Below are positions 18,578 through 28,638 of a stretch of 52,928 bases of DNA, in pieces. The stretch is from contig NZ_JXXD01000009.1 in NCBI RefSeq assembly GCF_000935215.1, positions 1 through 52,928 of the forward strand. The letters run 5' to 3'. Source of the stretch: Stutzerimonas stutzeri (GTDB lineage Bacteria; Pseudomonadota; Gammaproteobacteria; Pseudomonadales; Pseudomonadaceae). The first letter of the stretch is position 1. Every line of letters begins with the position of its first letter. Made by a program: the position numbers and the translations under genes. Under the pieces are notes generated by a model that saw nothing but the letters and a program-made list of their open reading frames with translations, ran no database searches and was not told where the DNA came from.

Positions 18578-19028
18578 AGCTGAGTCTTATATTACATTAA
18601 TGCTAAGCGGAGCTTACGTGTGATGTGCTCTTAACCTCATCACTTGCACTGAAAAACAGCAGAAATTTTTGTTCGATGGCTGCTGCTCGTGGTCTTCAAA
18701 TTCCGGCAGCAAGAAGCGGATACTCGAACAAGGCGTAGTTCCCCCAAGCGCAACAGAATCTCAAGACAACACTAGCATTTATGCCGTGAGCCAATTTATT
18801 CTAGATAATTTCTCCTAGATTAATCAGATGTAATACCGTCTGTGGCCGGCCATGACATCTGGATGCAAAAAGCACATGCATCCGACCGCGTAGCGGTAAT
18901 TGCTGTGGAGAACCGCGTCCGGTTGAATGGCACAGGCTCTGAAAAAGCGCGCGGCGTCGGTGAGTGAACATATTGCAAATTACTTTAATCCAACGGAAGC
19001 GTTACAGGCTTCACTCAGCGCGTTTTTT
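18578..19028. other. 450-bp spacer between copper cargo and transposition genes
   Basis: No supported gene. Holds the putative 3' terminator of the tns operon at its right end. It marks the junction between cargo and the conserved Tn7-like core. Confidence 0.4.
18945..19025 (-). terminator. Probable terminator of the tns operon
   Basis: TGAGTGAA (18961-18968) / TTCACTCA (19010-19017) with outer GCGCG/CGCGC sequences, followed by TTTTTC on the minus strand. The plus strand also ends in CGTTTTTTTC, so it may act in both directions. Confidence 0.45.
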
Positions 19029-19574
19029 TCAGGTGCTCTCAGCTACAGACTTATTCCGATAGTACGCAGTGCCTCCCAGGACTTGGTTGAAACCAGGTGG
19101 TCCCTGCCAATTCCTTGGTAAACCGGTGGACTTAAGCAGAGTTTCTGCGTCCACTCCATTTCTCGCAAAGTCCTCTAGGTCCCACTCGAAAAAGCTAACA
19201 AGGGCTTGAAAAACAGTATTCGGAACACTGGAAACCATACCCAGACTTCCAGTGTTCATCGGAAGGTTTAGCCTTTTCATATTGGCAAGAGCGAAAATTA
19301 GCCGTCTCAATCTAAAGTGCCAGACAGACTCCATAAGAAGTTCAGCCTGCTGGGACGCCAAGGGAAATCTACGCTTACGTAACTTTGGACACCGCGGTAA
19401 ACGCACGGGTAGGAGTTTCTGCAGGTTGTTGAGATTAACCCGCTTCTGTCCTTTGGAAATCCGATAGAGATTCTCAGCACCCGATAGGAGAATGGCAGCA
19501 TAAGCGCTGTCTCGGAGATCACTAACCTCCTCGACTACTTCAGGTAAGCGCTTTGGCGTGCTGAGCTTTCCCAT
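19029..19574 (-). CDS. Unrecognised protein downstream of tnsD (possible TniE-like or detached TnsD C-terminus)
   Basis: 181 residues from the ATG at 19574 (or TTG at 19577), with no good SD. Basic, Leu/Arg-rich, predicted soluble, with a patch WHFRLRRLIFALANMKRL. The frame stays open about 70 bp further upstream (to a TGA near 19650) and reads protein-like sequence (LGYLWDNAYQATRWLAEHDN). This crosses the tnsD stop at 19624. Two readings fit: a separate fifth transposition gene, as in Tn6022-type elements with a tniE, or the tail of TnsD cut off by a frameshift. I cannot decide from sequence alone. Confidence 0.5.
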   Translation of the reverse strand: MGKLSTPKRLPEVVEEVSDLRDSAYAAILLSGAENLYRISKGQKRVNLNNLQKLLPVRLPRCPKLRKRRFPLASQQAELLMESVWHFRLRRLIFALANMKRLNLPMNTGSLGMVSSVPNTVFQALVSFFEWDLEDFARNGVDAETLLKSTGLPRNWQGPPGFNQVLGGTAYYRNKSVAEST

Positions 19575-19623
19575 CAACCATGCGTTGTCATGCTCCGCTA
19601 GCCAGCGGGTGGCTTGATAAGCG

Positions 19624-21099
19624 TTATCCCAGAGGTATCCTAGCGCGCGAGATCAAGACAGGCTTACCCGACGCGGTTAGAAGGCGCTGTGCATAGCACC
19701 TGATCTGTTCAGCAAGTTTCGCATCGAGAGTAGCGAATGTATCAGTGTTATCAACGCGGTTTGTATGAGCACCCGCATGTTTGGCGATGTAGCCTGAGAG
19801 CCAGGGTCGATCACAACGATACAGCCACATGTATCCTTTGCATTGGTGAGCTAGCAGGCCCCCATATTCAACCTCGAAGGTTGCTCGGCGCCTGAGACGC
19901 TCGCTTTGAAATCTTGCATCTCTCCAGGCCTGCGAACCGCCGTTGACGGCACGGATGGTTCGATAAACATACACTCGGGTGACTCCAAGCGCAGAGGCGA
20001 TCTGCCGAGCCTCGCACCCGGCAATAGCTAGTTTCCAAACCGCAGCAGGCAAGCCTTCCAGTCCATCTAGCAGGACCTCAGAAAGCTTCGCTTTTGGATA
20101 GCCAACACCAGTTGGCGATGGTCGCTTAACAGCTTGCGTTGATGGCTTGTCGCTGCACTGGAGATGACCCAGATCAACCCCCAGGGCGGTGGCCAGCACA
20201 ATGTATTTGAGTGGATGATGCGTATGCCTTGGCCTCCGTAGCAGCTTGGTGACCCAAGTCGCGGGCAGATCTGAGGGTGAATCTCCGAGAATCGAGTATT
20301 CCCAAGCTGCAGGCAGAGCGTTGTAAACGCCGTCCATATGTGCGGCCAAACGGCATAGATCCAGCCGCTGCGATTTACCCCGGGTTAGGCCTGACTCAGC
20401 AGCTCTCCGCATCAGGCAAGCGCGCAAGGCAATGGGTGAAAGGGGATCGAGGTCTAGCGTAAGCAATTGCATCGATCGTAGCGCGATCTGATGCAGCGTT
20501 GGAAAAGCCTCCAGACCAACAGTGACCTGATGTGAATGAGCTTGTACTTCGGCATCGTCAGGCAGGTGGAGCTGCCATGAATTACGGCTATACCAGCTCG
20601 GATCCACCGTCCTGAGCGAATCGCCGTGGTGAGGGCATACCAACACACCGGGAAGCTGGTGAACGCGGTGCCAGTACGCTGCTCCAACCCGAACGACGTC
20701 CTCATTGAGGCAGGCCGGACAGAACCGTACCCTCGAAGCTCCTTCGATCCGACTGGCATTGATTCCTAGTTTCAGCATTAGCCACTTGCCGTCCCCGGCC
20801 ATTGAGGTGCGGGCATGCTGCATCTGCTCATCGGTGAGAAAAGGCGCGTAATAGGGCAGAACGGTATGGCGCGTGATGATTTTGGATACCGAGAGATCTG
20901 TGCCTGGGGGAAGCAACTCGGCCAAATCATCCAACCGACAGGGAAACGCTACATTTTGCGTGAACGAGACCGCAGCTCTGTTGCCGGTGAACGCAGCTTT
21001 GCGGCTATGCCCGCCACAAAGCCGGGCATAGCGAGAGAGAACGCTGTGTAGCGTCTCGTCGGGTAGTGCTGCAGGGAAGAAATGGAATTTCAGTTCCAT
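19624..21099 (-). CDS. tnsD: TnsD/TniQ-family target-site selector
   Basis: 491 residues, near the 508 of Tn7 TnsD. N-terminal TniQ domain with a zinc-finger set C127, C130, H144/H147, C155, H157/H158 (FCPAC...YWHRVHQLPGVLVCPHH). The C-terminal part holds a helix-turn-helix-like QIASALGVTRVYVYRTI and a W/D-rich repeat (MWLYRCDRPWL). It recognises the 3' end of glmS and recruits TnsC. The element's position just past glmS is direct evidence for this. It starts about 15 bp after tnsC in the same operon. Confidence 0.9.
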   Translation of the reverse strand: MELKFHFFPAALPDETLHSVLSRYARLCGGHSRKAAFTGNRAAVSFTQNVAFPCRLDDLAELLPPGTDLSVSKIITRHTVLPYYAPFLTDEQMQHARTSMAGDGKWLMLKLGINASRIEGASRVRFCPACLNEDVVRVGAAYWHRVHQLPGVLVCPHHGDSLRTVDPSWYSRNSWQLHLPDDAEVQAHSHQVTVGLEAFPTLHQIALRSMQLLTLDLDPLSPIALRACLMRRAAESGLTRGKSQRLDLCRLAAHMDGVYNALPAAWEYSILGDSPSDLPATWVTKLLRRPRHTHHPLKYIVLATALGVDLGHLQCSDKPSTQAVKRPSPTGVGYPKAKLSEVLLDGLEGLPAAVWKLAIAGCEARQIASALGVTRVYVYRTIRAVNGGSQAWRDARFQSERLRRRATFEVEYGGLLAHQCKGYMWLYRCDRPWLSGYIAKHAGAHTNRVDNTDTFATLDAKLAEQIRCYAQRLLTASGKPVLISRARIPLG

Positions 21100-21114
21100 T
21101 ACGCGACCCTCGAA

Positions 21115-22575
21115 TCATGATCGACGGTAGGTCGGCGAGAACTCGAAGATATCCTTGGTGACCCAGCCAGCTGACTTCAACTCTGCAAGGGTGTCAGGAT
21201 GCTCACTGAACGCCTTTGCTTGCGACGCCTCAACGGCGACTGCTACAGGCGTACCGGCTTTCTTAACAGCGGCTTCTGGTACTGCAGTGTTTGCGCGTGC
21301 AGGAGGGGTGACACCTCGAAGCAAAGCAAGACGGTCAGCTCGCCCAAGCCCACTGAACGCCATCATTTCCATCAGCTGCTCCTCTATGGGAAGCAGGTCG
21401 TCGAACTTGCGCATGCGATTAAGATCACGACTACGCAGAGCTGATAGCGCTGGCCTGAGTATTTGCATCTTGGAATTGCTTACTTTGACGATCGTCTCGG
21501 CAGTCACACGCTCGGAGCCGCTCTGAATGGCATAGCGCTGGCTCAGCACCAATAACTTAACCAGGAAGTCGGTCACTCCCTGGGTGTGCTCGTACAGCGC
21601 TTCAAAAATCTCCGGTGTCAGTTCAGCCGTCTGCTTGCACCACTGATAGCTCCAAAGGTTCTCGACCAGAAAACGCCACTCGTCATCCTCCTTCTCGAAG
21701 CGCTTGAACTCTATCATCCCCCCACCGCAACTGCGCCTGGCGACACGCATTACGTCCGAGAACAGGCTGATCATCGAATTCGTCCCTATGAACACGACCG
21801 GGATACCGATGTTGTTCACCAAGTGAAGGAAGAAATTCAGCATGCTTTCCTTACCCCCGGTCTTGGCCAGGTGAAGGTTCTGCAGCTCATCAATGAGCAA
21901 GGCGCCGATAAAAAACGTGCTGGCTACCTGTTCCATCTGCTGAAGCGCATCGTTGATGTTTCGATGCCGATGGCGCTTGTGGTAGTCCTTGTCGCCCAGT
22001 GCTTGGCCGACCGCGTGGAAGAACTGCTGACAAAAACCAGCCAACGAGCCATCTCGTGGACAATCAAGCTTGAGCCAGGTGATCTGGGTGTGGACGAATT
22101 GCTGGCCCTCATAATGCTCATGCCGGATCGTCTGAGGGTACAGGCTTAAAATGGCATGCAGTGCAGTGGACTTCCCAATACCACTCAGGCCCACAACGCT
22201 GAAGGTGTCAGCTGTTGATTTGAAAGCATCGTGATAGCGCTGAGCCCCTGACAAGGAATGAAGGTGCCTGACAGTTGAGGCACTAGTTGGATTACGGCCA
22301 ACATATCCGCGGCGGATCAGCAGAGATAACAGGGACTCTAGTTCCAAATGCAGCAGAAACGGCTGCACGACCGTCCTCAAGCGATCAATACAGTGAATCC
22401 GCGTTGCCCCGTCGAGCTCAAGCTCTTCAGGAGTTACCGGCTGGGGAAAATTAGATATCAGCTCGGCAGCCGCCGTTTCGTCAAGAATAGGAGGCAGCGC
22501 TTCGATCAGCGGGTTTCCAGCGTATTCAGTGATGACTTGCTTCGTATAGCTCGCAAGAGCTTTGGCACCTCTCAT
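21115..22575 (-). CDS. tnsC: TnsC-family AAA+ ATPase, transposition regulator
   Basis: 486 residues. Walker A GLSGIGKST at 129-137, Walker B ALLIDE with D229-E230, followed by LQNLHLAKTGG and a sensor-1-like VVFIGTNS. It bridges the target selector TnsD and the TnsAB transposase and is the ATP-dependent switch for insertion and target immunity. The ATG overlaps the tnsB stop by four bases (ATGA), so translation is coupled. Confidence 0.92.
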   Translation of the reverse strand: MRGAKALASYTKQVITEYAGNPLIEALPPILDETAAAELISNFPQPVTPEELELDGATRIHCIDRLRTVVQPFLLHLELESLLSLLIRRGYVGRNPTSASTVRHLHSLSGAQRYHDAFKSTADTFSVVGLSGIGKSTALHAILSLYPQTIRHEHYEGQQFVHTQITWLKLDCPRDGSLAGFCQQFFHAVGQALGDKDYHKRHRHRNINDALQQMEQVASTFFIGALLIDELQNLHLAKTGGKESMLNFFLHLVNNIGIPVVFIGTNSMISLFSDVMRVARRSCGGGMIEFKRFEKEDDEWRFLVENLWSYQWCKQTAELTPEIFEALYEHTQGVTDFLVKLLVLSQRYAIQSGSERVTAETIVKVSNSKMQILRPALSALRSRDLNRMRKFDDLLPIEEQLMEMMAFSGLGRADRLALLRGVTPPARANTAVPEAAVKKAGTPVAVAVEASQAKAFSEHPDTLAELKSAGWVTKDIFEFSPTYRRS

Positions 22576-24740
22576 TTAGTCTGCCCCGGTCGAACTCTGT
22601 TGAGCAAGTCGATAACCTGCGCGGTACGCGGTCCAGCGTACGAATCTCGGGCAATGGCGGGACCCTGCGCATCAGGTTGAACGGGTTCTGCGCGTACGCC
22701 GTCTGGAACAGTAGCGTTCTCACGCTCAAGCAGTCGCTCTTCAACACGATTCTCGCGTATGTTCGATACCGCTTCAGCCTTGGTGCTAGCAGCTGGTTCA
22801 AGCTTCCGCTCGGCCAATGCATTACTGATAATTTGCCCCACGGTGTCGGCCAAGCCCACTCGGCTTTCGAGTTCAGCGCGCTTATGAGCCGGAGGCATCT
22901 GCCGATAGGCCTCCAGAAGATCGTAGATCTCGTCCGAACGATAATTTGCATACTTGGCATCCGACCGTCTGAGGTCGCAGCGCAGGAATTCCTTGTTCTC
23001 GCCCTTGATCCAGATGTGCGCTGCGGAGTTCGGATCAAACCAGCAATCAATAGACCAAACGCCATTGCGACGCGCTTTTGCGAACCAGTTTTCCTGGACA
23101 GCCATCTCGCAGGAGTAATGCATACCGCGGAACAAAACTCCCCCCTTCTGGACGGTGGCTCGCTCTCGAGGCAGCAAGTTGAGATAAATCAGCTCGTCAG
23201 GACGCTTGTTAGCCTGGATAAGGTCATTTTCCAAAGCCCACCTCCAGATCTCCATCGGGGTGGGTTGAACGCCATCGTTCATCATCGCTTGGGTGAGCCG
23301 ATCAGGCTGCCGGTGATGACGGTTGTAGTGAAGAATGCACTCGATCATGATCTGGGTGAACTCCTTCAGAGTCAGCGTCGCATCGAGCCGATAATCACGC
23401 TCGCCGCGCTCCTTCTCTCGGGCCGCAACCCCGCCGGGGAGCCACCTAATACCGGTCAAGTCATTCAGGATGCCGAAGCGGCTCTCGACCATGGGCTTCC
23501 AATCCGGTCGATACGGAGGAGCCGTCCCCATATCGATACCCAGGCCAGCCGCGAGACCCTCAGCTGCTAACCCCAACATTTCACCTCTATCGGAGTAGAT
23601 CTGATGTGGCAGGTGATGACAATCCCAATCCTCAGGACTGATATCCACGCCGTTCTGCGCGCAAAATTCCACCTTGGAGGTGAATGCGTTGAACAGTGCC
23701 TGTCGAGCCCCGTTCCAGCTAGGCCCCTCAAGGCCGACATACAGGCCAACAATCATCCCCGAGAAACTGTCAACCACGATGTACACCACGGGCCGCCCGA
23801 TGAGCATCCGTCGGGAGTAGCTGTTGACCAAGTAAATGTCAGCAATGGTCGCGTCTACTTCGAATTGATGACCTGGCCCTCTAAGCCAATCGCGGACGGT
23901 ACCGGACAACGGGCGGCAGTCCTTCAGCCACCTCCTCATGCCCATACGGCCACGATCGGTGTCGATCTCATCAAAGAATTGCTTGCCCCAGTAATCGAAC
24001 TGGTTGAATGTGGGAATCTCAGATTCAGGAAGCAAGCGAACTCGATTCTCGGCGTATTTTGAAAGCTCTTTTTCCGAGTAGAAGTTGCTCAGCATTTTGT
24101 CGTAAGCGCTGCGGATCGTTGATGTCTTGTTCTGCGCATAAAGTGCGTAAGACAGCCGAATGCATCGTTTGTCGATTTCGCTTAGTAATTTGGCACGTGA
24201 GACTAGCACCCCTTGATACTTAGGCTTTCGTCCTGGCGGGTTATCAACGGAATAATTGCGACTCCCAACACCTACAGCAGAATAGTTTTTTAGAAGCGCA
24301 TTTCTTACCTGGCCATAGAACCAGTATCTATACAACAGGCGATAGATCGTCTTTCGCTGCACGCCTACCTCAGCAGCACGATTTCCGACCAGCCGGCCCA
24401 TCTCGCCTTGAGAGAATATCTGTCCTGGATACGCCGGATCCAAAAGTGGCGCAATCAAAGCCCATTTTTCGTCCCTATCGCGCCTAGCACTCTCGTCTAG
24501 ATCATCTTCCAAAACCAAAAGAAATTCTGGCACCGCAGTAACTACAGGCTTTGTATGGCCCGATGCCAATGACGCCCTGAGCTCCTCCAGGCCAATGGAA
24601 TAGGGCTTCCTGGGAGGTTCAGTCAGATCGATTATGACCAGTGCATCGTTTTTTTCATCAAGGTGAAGTGCTCTCGCCGTAGTATAGAGCACGGAGAGTT
24701 CTGTGAGCGGCTCGAAGACATCATTGACTGAAATATTCAT
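22572..24740 (-). CDS. tnsB: TnsB, DDE-family transposase
   Basis: 722 residues (Tn7 TnsB is 702). Catalytic triad D296 (FEVDATIADIY), D384 (IYSDRGEML) and E419 (KPMVESRFGIL) in an rve-type core, preceded by helix-turn-helix end-binding domains and followed by a beta-barrel and an acidic-basic tail. It cuts and joins the 3' ends and binds the 20-bp repeats at the element end. Overlaps tnsA and tnsC by four bases on each side. Confidence 0.93.
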   Translation of the reverse strand: MNISVNDVFEPLTELSVLYTTARALHLDEKNDALVIIDLTEPPRKPYSIGLEELRASLASGHTKPVVTAVPEFLLVLEDDLDESARRDRDEKWALIAPLLDPAYPGQIFSQGEMGRLVGNRAAEVGVQRKTIYRLLYRYWFYGQVRNALLKNYSAVGVGSRNYSVDNPPGRKPKYQGVLVSRAKLLSEIDKRCIRLSYALYAQNKTSTIRSAYDKMLSNFYSEKELSKYAENRVRLLPESEIPTFNQFDYWGKQFFDEIDTDRGRMGMRRWLKDCRPLSGTVRDWLRGPGHQFEVDATIADIYLVNSYSRRMLIGRPVVYIVVDSFSGMIVGLYVGLEGPSWNGARQALFNAFTSKVEFCAQNGVDISPEDWDCHHLPHQIYSDRGEMLGLAAEGLAAGLGIDMGTAPPYRPDWKPMVESRFGILNDLTGIRWLPGGVAAREKERGERDYRLDATLTLKEFTQIMIECILHYNRHHRQPDRLTQAMMNDGVQPTPMEIWRWALENDLIQANKRPDELIYLNLLPRERATVQKGGVLFRGMHYSCEMAVQENWFAKARRNGVWSIDCWFDPNSAAHIWIKGENKEFLRCDLRRSDAKYANYRSDEIYDLLEAYRQMPPAHKRAELESRVGLADTVGQIISNALAERKLEPAASTKAEAVSNIRENRVEERLLERENATVPDGVRAEPVQPDAQGPAIARDSYAGPRTAQVIDLLNRVRPGQTK

Positions 24741-25591
24741 GACGACCTCTCGCTAAGTTTTATCATTTCGGTGGCGGGAACAACTTTGAAATCTGGTAAG
24801 GGCGACTTAAGATGTAACGGCGCACCGCTTAAGTCGAGTCTTATAATCTTCCGCCAGATCAAATTAAAGAAAATGTCGCGAGCTTCGCTATACGGTATAG
24901 ATAATCGGTTGCCAATTTTTCTCAAGCTTTCTGAGGTTGACCAAGGGCAAATCCTTACCGATTCAAGAATCTCGATAAATTCCGAATGCAGCGAGACATC
25001 CATCAGGGCACGAGGCAATTTTGCGTATTTCCGAAGGAATCCAAGATTCTGGATTAAGTCGGGCGTAAATAGCTCCTCCGTTACGATGCTCCAATCAACG
25101 CCTTGGCTGATCCAGAATCGTCTCTCGACATCCAACTTCTCCAAAGTTCGAGCACAGTCTCTACCTTTAAGGTCTTCCTGATATTTGATCGTCCGAGCAA
25201 CCGACTTGAGATCCCCGTTTGGCTGCTGAACGGTCAGCAGAAAGTCAGTGGTCATTACCATAGGAACAGAAGTGGGTCTGTACCTTGGGTACCGAACACC
25301 GATTGCTCTGGCTATAGCCTGGGTGCTTTCCAACGGCAGCAGGGGATATTGCTCGCGGATGTCGACTACGTCCTCTGAAAACTCAGAGAGTAAAAAGTAC
25401 GCTCGTTCAAGATCGGATAGGAGGTGATGAATCCGGTCAATCTTAACGCCTGGGATTTTCCAGGAACGACCCCTTGAAGGAACATCTTGAACACGCAGCC
25501 AAGGCACGTACTCAGCTCCGGCACCTGCTCCAAAACCATTGGCAATGTGCCGTTCAATATCCTGACTTGAAGCAAACCTACGACCTCGCAC
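24737..25591 (-). CDS. tnsA: TnsA endonuclease
   Basis: 284 residues (Tn7 TnsA is 273). Restriction-enzyme-like fold with E62, D116 (VMTTDFLLTV) and K136 (ARTIKYQ). These correspond to E63, D114 and K132 of Tn7 TnsA, so 5'-strand cleavage and cut-and-paste transposition are expected. GTG start at 25591 follows AGGAGGGAGG. First gene of tnsABCD, nearest the right end as in Tn7. Upstream is a glmS-facing hairpin and the end repeats. Confidence 0.92.
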   Translation of the reverse strand: MRGRRFASSQDIERHIANGFGAGAGAEYVPWLRVQDVPSRGRSWKIPGVKIDRIHHLLSDLERAYFLLSEFSEDVVDIREQYPLLPLESTQAIARAIGVRYPRYRPTSVPMVMTTDFLLTVQQPNGDLKSVARTIKYQEDLKGRDCARTLEKLDVERRFWISQGVDWSIVTEELFTPDLIQNLGFLRKYAKLPRALMDVSLHSEFIEILESVRICPWSTSESLRKIGNRLSIPYSEARDIFFNLIWRKIIRLDLSGAPLHLKSPLPDFKVVPATEMIKLSERSS

Positions 25592-25748
25592 CCTCCCTCC
25601 TCAGTCCGTCCGGACCGTTCCCTCAGACGGCAAAAGTATAGTTCTAGGAAAACGCAGGGCTGCCAAGCAGCCATGTCGAAGGGCTTTCCAGACTACTCCT
25701 ACTAAAATCTAACGTGGCGGTCGCTGACAAACGGCTTAGCCCATAAAC

Positions 25749-25776
25749 GGAAAACCCCTGTAGATACAGGGGTTTA
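25749..25776 (-). terminator. Perfect hairpin between glmS and the tns operon
   Basis: AAACCCCTGTA-GA-TACAGGGGTTT, an 11-bp perfect stem (about 25752-25775). On the minus strand it is followed by TTTTCC. Placed inside the element just past its end, it would stop glmS read-through into tnsA. Confidence 0.7.
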
Positions 25777-25780
25777 GGCA

Positions 25781-25850
25781 TTGTGTCAGACTTTAATAGC
25801 TTGTGTCAGACTTTATTATATTGTGTCAATCTTTATTCCGTGCAGCCACA
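25781..25850 (-). repeat. Right end of the Tn7-like element: three 20-bp TnsB-type repeats and terminal TGT
   Basis: Plus strand shows TTGTGTCAGACTTTA at 25781 and 25801 and TTGTGTCAATCTTTA at 25821, spaced exactly 20 bp. The outer boundary on the minus strand begins TGTGGCTGCACGGAATAAAG at 25850, with its AATAAAG continuing the repeat phase. Tn7 right ends likewise have closely packed TnsB sites with a terminal TGTGG. Confidence 0.8.
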
Positions 25851-25872
25851 CGCTCTCTGGCGCGCTCGCCGG

Positions 25873-27723
25873 TCACTCCACCGTGACGGACTTGGCGAGG
25901 TTACGTGGCTGGTCGACATCGGTACCGCGCAGCACGGCAACGTAGTACGACAGCAGTTGCAGCGGCAGGGTATAGAGGATCGGCGCAAGAACATCGTGGA
26001 TATGCGGCATGTTCACCACGAAGATCCCTTCAGCATTGTCGAACCCGGCTTCACGGTCGGCAAAGACGATCAGCTCACCACCACGGGCGCGCACTTCCTG
26101 CAGGTTGGACTTGAGCTTTTCGAGCAACTCGTTGTTCGGCGCCACCGTGACCACCGGCATGTCGGCGTCCACCAGCGCCAGCGGGCCGTGCTTGAGCTCA
26201 CCGGCCGGGTAGGCCTCGGCATGGATATAGGAGATTTCCTTGAGCTTGAGCGCGCCCTCCATCGCCACCGGATACTGAGCGCCGCGGCCGAGGAACAGGG
26301 TGTGATGTTTCTCGGCGAAGTGCTCGGAAATCTTCTCCACCGTAGCGTCCATCGCCAGCGCCTCACCCAGGCGGGTCGGCAGCCGGCGCAGCTCGTCAAC
26401 CAGTTCGGCCTCCAGCGCAGGGGAAAGCGTGCCCCGGACCTGGCCCAGCGACAGCGTCAGCAACAACAGGCCAACCAGCTGGGTGGTGAAGGCCTTGGTC
26501 GAAGCAACGCCGATTTCCGGGCCGGCCTGGGTGAGCAGGGTCAGGTCCGACTCGCGCACCAGCGAACTGATGCCGACGTTGCAGATCGCCAGGCTGGCGA
26601 GATAGCGACCTTCCTGCTCGGTGCGCGCCTTGGCGTTACGCAGCGCTGCCAGCGAATCTGCCGTCTCGCCGGACTGGGAGATGGTGACGAACAGGGTGTC
26701 CGGCTGCACCACCACCTTGCGGTAGCGGAATTCGCTGGCAACCTCGACCTGACAGGGTATGCCGGCCAGTTCCCCCAGCCAGTAACGCGCGACCATGCCG
26801 GCGTGATAGCTGGTGCCACAGGCGACTATCTGCACATTGCGCACTTTGGCGAACAGCTCGGCGGCTTGCGGTCCGAACGCCTGCACCAGCACCTGATGAT
26901 CGCCTAGCCGGCCTTCCAGAGTGCGCTGCACCACCTTCGGCTGCTCGTGAATCTCCTTGAGCATGAAGTGGCGGTACTCGCCCTTGTCCGCCGCCTCGGC
27001 ACCTTCGTGGTACTGCACGGCCTCGCGCTGCACCGGCTGGCCGTCGACATCCCAGATCTGCACCGCATCGCGGCGGATTTCGGCGATGTCGCCCTCTTCC
27101 AGATACATGAAACGGTCGGTGACCTGACGCAGCGCCAGCTGGTCCGACGCGAGGAAGTTTTCGCCCAGGCCCAGACCGATCACCAGCGGGCTGCCGCTGC
27201 GCGCGGCGAGCAGGCGATCCGGCTGCCGCGCACTGATCACCGCCAGTCCATAGGCGCCATGCAGTTCCTTGACTGCCTCCTTCAGCGCAGCGGTGAGGTC
27301 GCCGAGCGAATCGAGCTTGTGGTGCAGCAGGTGCACGATGACTTCGGTGTCGGTATCCGAGACGAATACGTAACCCATCTCCTTGAGCTGAGCCCGCAGC
27401 GCCTCGTGGTTCTCGATGATGCCGTTGTGCACCACGGCCAGATCATCACCGGAGAAATGCGGATGGGCATTGCGCTCGCAGGGCGCGCCATGGGTTGCCC
27501 AGCGGGTATGCGCAATGCCCAGGCGGCCGGCCAGCTGCGTGTGTTGCTGAGCCTGCTCCAGTTCGGCGACCTTGCCATTACGGCGCAGACGCTCGAGTGT
27601 GCCGTTCTCGTCCAGCACGGCAACGCCGGCACTGTCATAGCCACGGTATTCCAGGCGCTTGAGGCCCTCGAGAAGGATCGCGGTGATGTTGCGTTCGGCG
27701 ACGGCGCCAACGATGCCACACAT
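25873..27723 (-). CDS. glmS: Glutamine--fructose-6-phosphate aminotransferase GlmS
   Basis: 616 residues, full length. Makes glucosamine-6-phosphate from fructose-6-P and glutamine, the first step to UDP-GlcNAc. N-terminal nucleophile Cys2 (MCGIVGAV) and Ntn amidotransferase motifs ([13 protein letters not shown]), then two SIS sugar-isomerase domains, ending in [13 protein letters not shown]. The last codons are the known TnsD recognition sequence for Tn7-type elements. It follows glmR by 2 bp in the same operon. Confidence 0.98.
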   Translation of the reverse strand: MCGIVGAVAERNITAILLEGLKRLEYRGYDSAGVAVLDENGTLERLRRNGKVAELEQAQQHTQLAGRLGIAHTRWATHGAPCERNAHPHFSGDDLAVVHNGIIENHEALRAQLKEMGYVFVSDTDTEVIVHLLHHKLDSLGDLTAALKEAVKELHGAYGLAVISARQPDRLLAARSGSPLVIGLGLGENFLASDQLALRQVTDRFMYLEEGDIAEIRRDAVQIWDVDGQPVQREAVQYHEGAEAADKGEYRHFMLKEIHEQPKVVQRTLEGRLGDHQVLVQAFGPQAAELFAKVRNVQIVACGTSYHAGMVARYWLGELAGIPCQVEVASEFRYRKVVVQPDTLFVTISQSGETADSLAALRNAKARTEQEGRYLASLAICNVGISSLVRESDLTLLTQAGPEIGVASTKAFTTQLVGLLLLTLSLGQVRGTLSPALEAELVDELRRLPTRLGEALAMDATVEKISEHFAEKHHTLFLGRGAQYPVAMEGALKLKEISYIHAEAYPAGELKHGPLALVDADMPVVTVAPNNELLEKLKSNLQEVRARGGELIVFADREAGFDNAEGIFVVNMPHIHDVLAPILYTLPLQLLSYYVAVLRGTDVDQPRNLAKSVTVE

Positions 27724-27725
27724 GC

Positions 27726-28508
27726 TCAGGTCTCCAGATTGGTTTCGACGGCCACGCAGATCAGTTTGACGCCGCGGGCCAGGATGCTGCTGCGCGCCTC
27801 GTCGCTGAGGCGCTCATCGGTGATCAGGGTGTGCACGCTGCTCCAGGGCAGCTCAAGATTGGGGATGCGCCGACCGATCTTGTCGGCCTCGGCGAGCACG
27901 ATGACTTCCCGCGCGACGTCGGCCATCACTCGGGACAACCCTAGCAGTTCGTTGAAGGTGGTGGTGCCCCGCTCCAGATCGATGCCATCGGCACCGATGA
28001 ACAGTTGGTCGAAGTCATAGGACCGCAGCACCTGCTCGGCGACCTGGCCCTGAAAGGACTCCGAATGTGGATCCCAGGTGCCGCCGGTCATCAGCAGCAC
28101 CGGTTCATGCTCCAGCTCACGCAGGGCATTGGCCACGTTCAGCGAGTTAGTCATCACCACCAGCCCGTGCTTGTGGCCGAGCTGAGGAATCATCGCCGCC
28201 GTGGTGGTGCCGCTGTCGATGATGATCCGCGCGTGCTCGCGGATGCAGCCAACCGCAGCACGGGCGATCGCCTGCTTCCAGGGCGAAACGGGCTGCACGC
28301 TGTCGCCGATCAGCTCCTGAGGCAGCGGAACCGCACCGCCGTAGCGGCGCAGTAACAGGCCATTTTTCTCCAGCGCAGCGAGGTCCTTGCGGATGGTGAC
28401 TTCCGAGGTTTCGAAGCGCCGCGACAGCTCGTCCACACTGACCTCGCCGAGCTCGTTTAGCAAGGCGAGGATCGCGTGGCGACGTTGTGGAGTGTTGCGC
28501 TTCGACAT
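27726..28508 (-). CDS. glmR: DeoR-family transcriptional regulator GlmR
   Basis: 260 residues. N-terminal DeoR helix-turn-helix ([26 protein letters not shown]) followed by a sugar-phosphate-binding DeoR sensor domain ([35 protein letters not shown]). The ATG at 28508 gives [14 protein letters not shown], the conserved start. Between glmU and glmS as in P. aeruginosa (PA5550 glmR); likely controls amino-sugar genes in response to a hexosamine phosphate. Confidence 0.92.
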   Translation of the reverse strand: MSKRNTPQRRHAILALLNELGEVSVDELSRRFETSEVTIRKDLAALEKNGLLLRRYGGAVPLPQELIGDSVQPVSPWKQAIARAAVGCIREHARIIIDSGTTTAAMIPQLGHKHGLVVMTNSLNVANALRELEHEPVLLMTGGTWDPHSESFQGQVAEQVLRSYDFDQLFIGADGIDLERGTTTFNELLGLSRVMADVAREVIVLAEADKIGRRIPNLELPWSSVHTLITDERLSDEARSSILARGVKLICVAVETNLET

Positions 28509-28638
28509 AGATATGTTTCGATTCGAAAGATAACGGCGCGAATCAAAACATAAGTGCTTACGGGCTGCAAGCCGCTGGCGATCCGGCGTCACCCACCAAC
28601 AGCGGGAAGCAGGCCGGCATCCCGCGCCGAACGCGGAT

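Noticed and set aside
18800..18930. Possible left end of the Tn7-like element or an attachment site
   Set aside because: No inverted copy of the TTGTGTCA repeat was found here or elsewhere to the left; the cargo and CopR sites continue beyond it.
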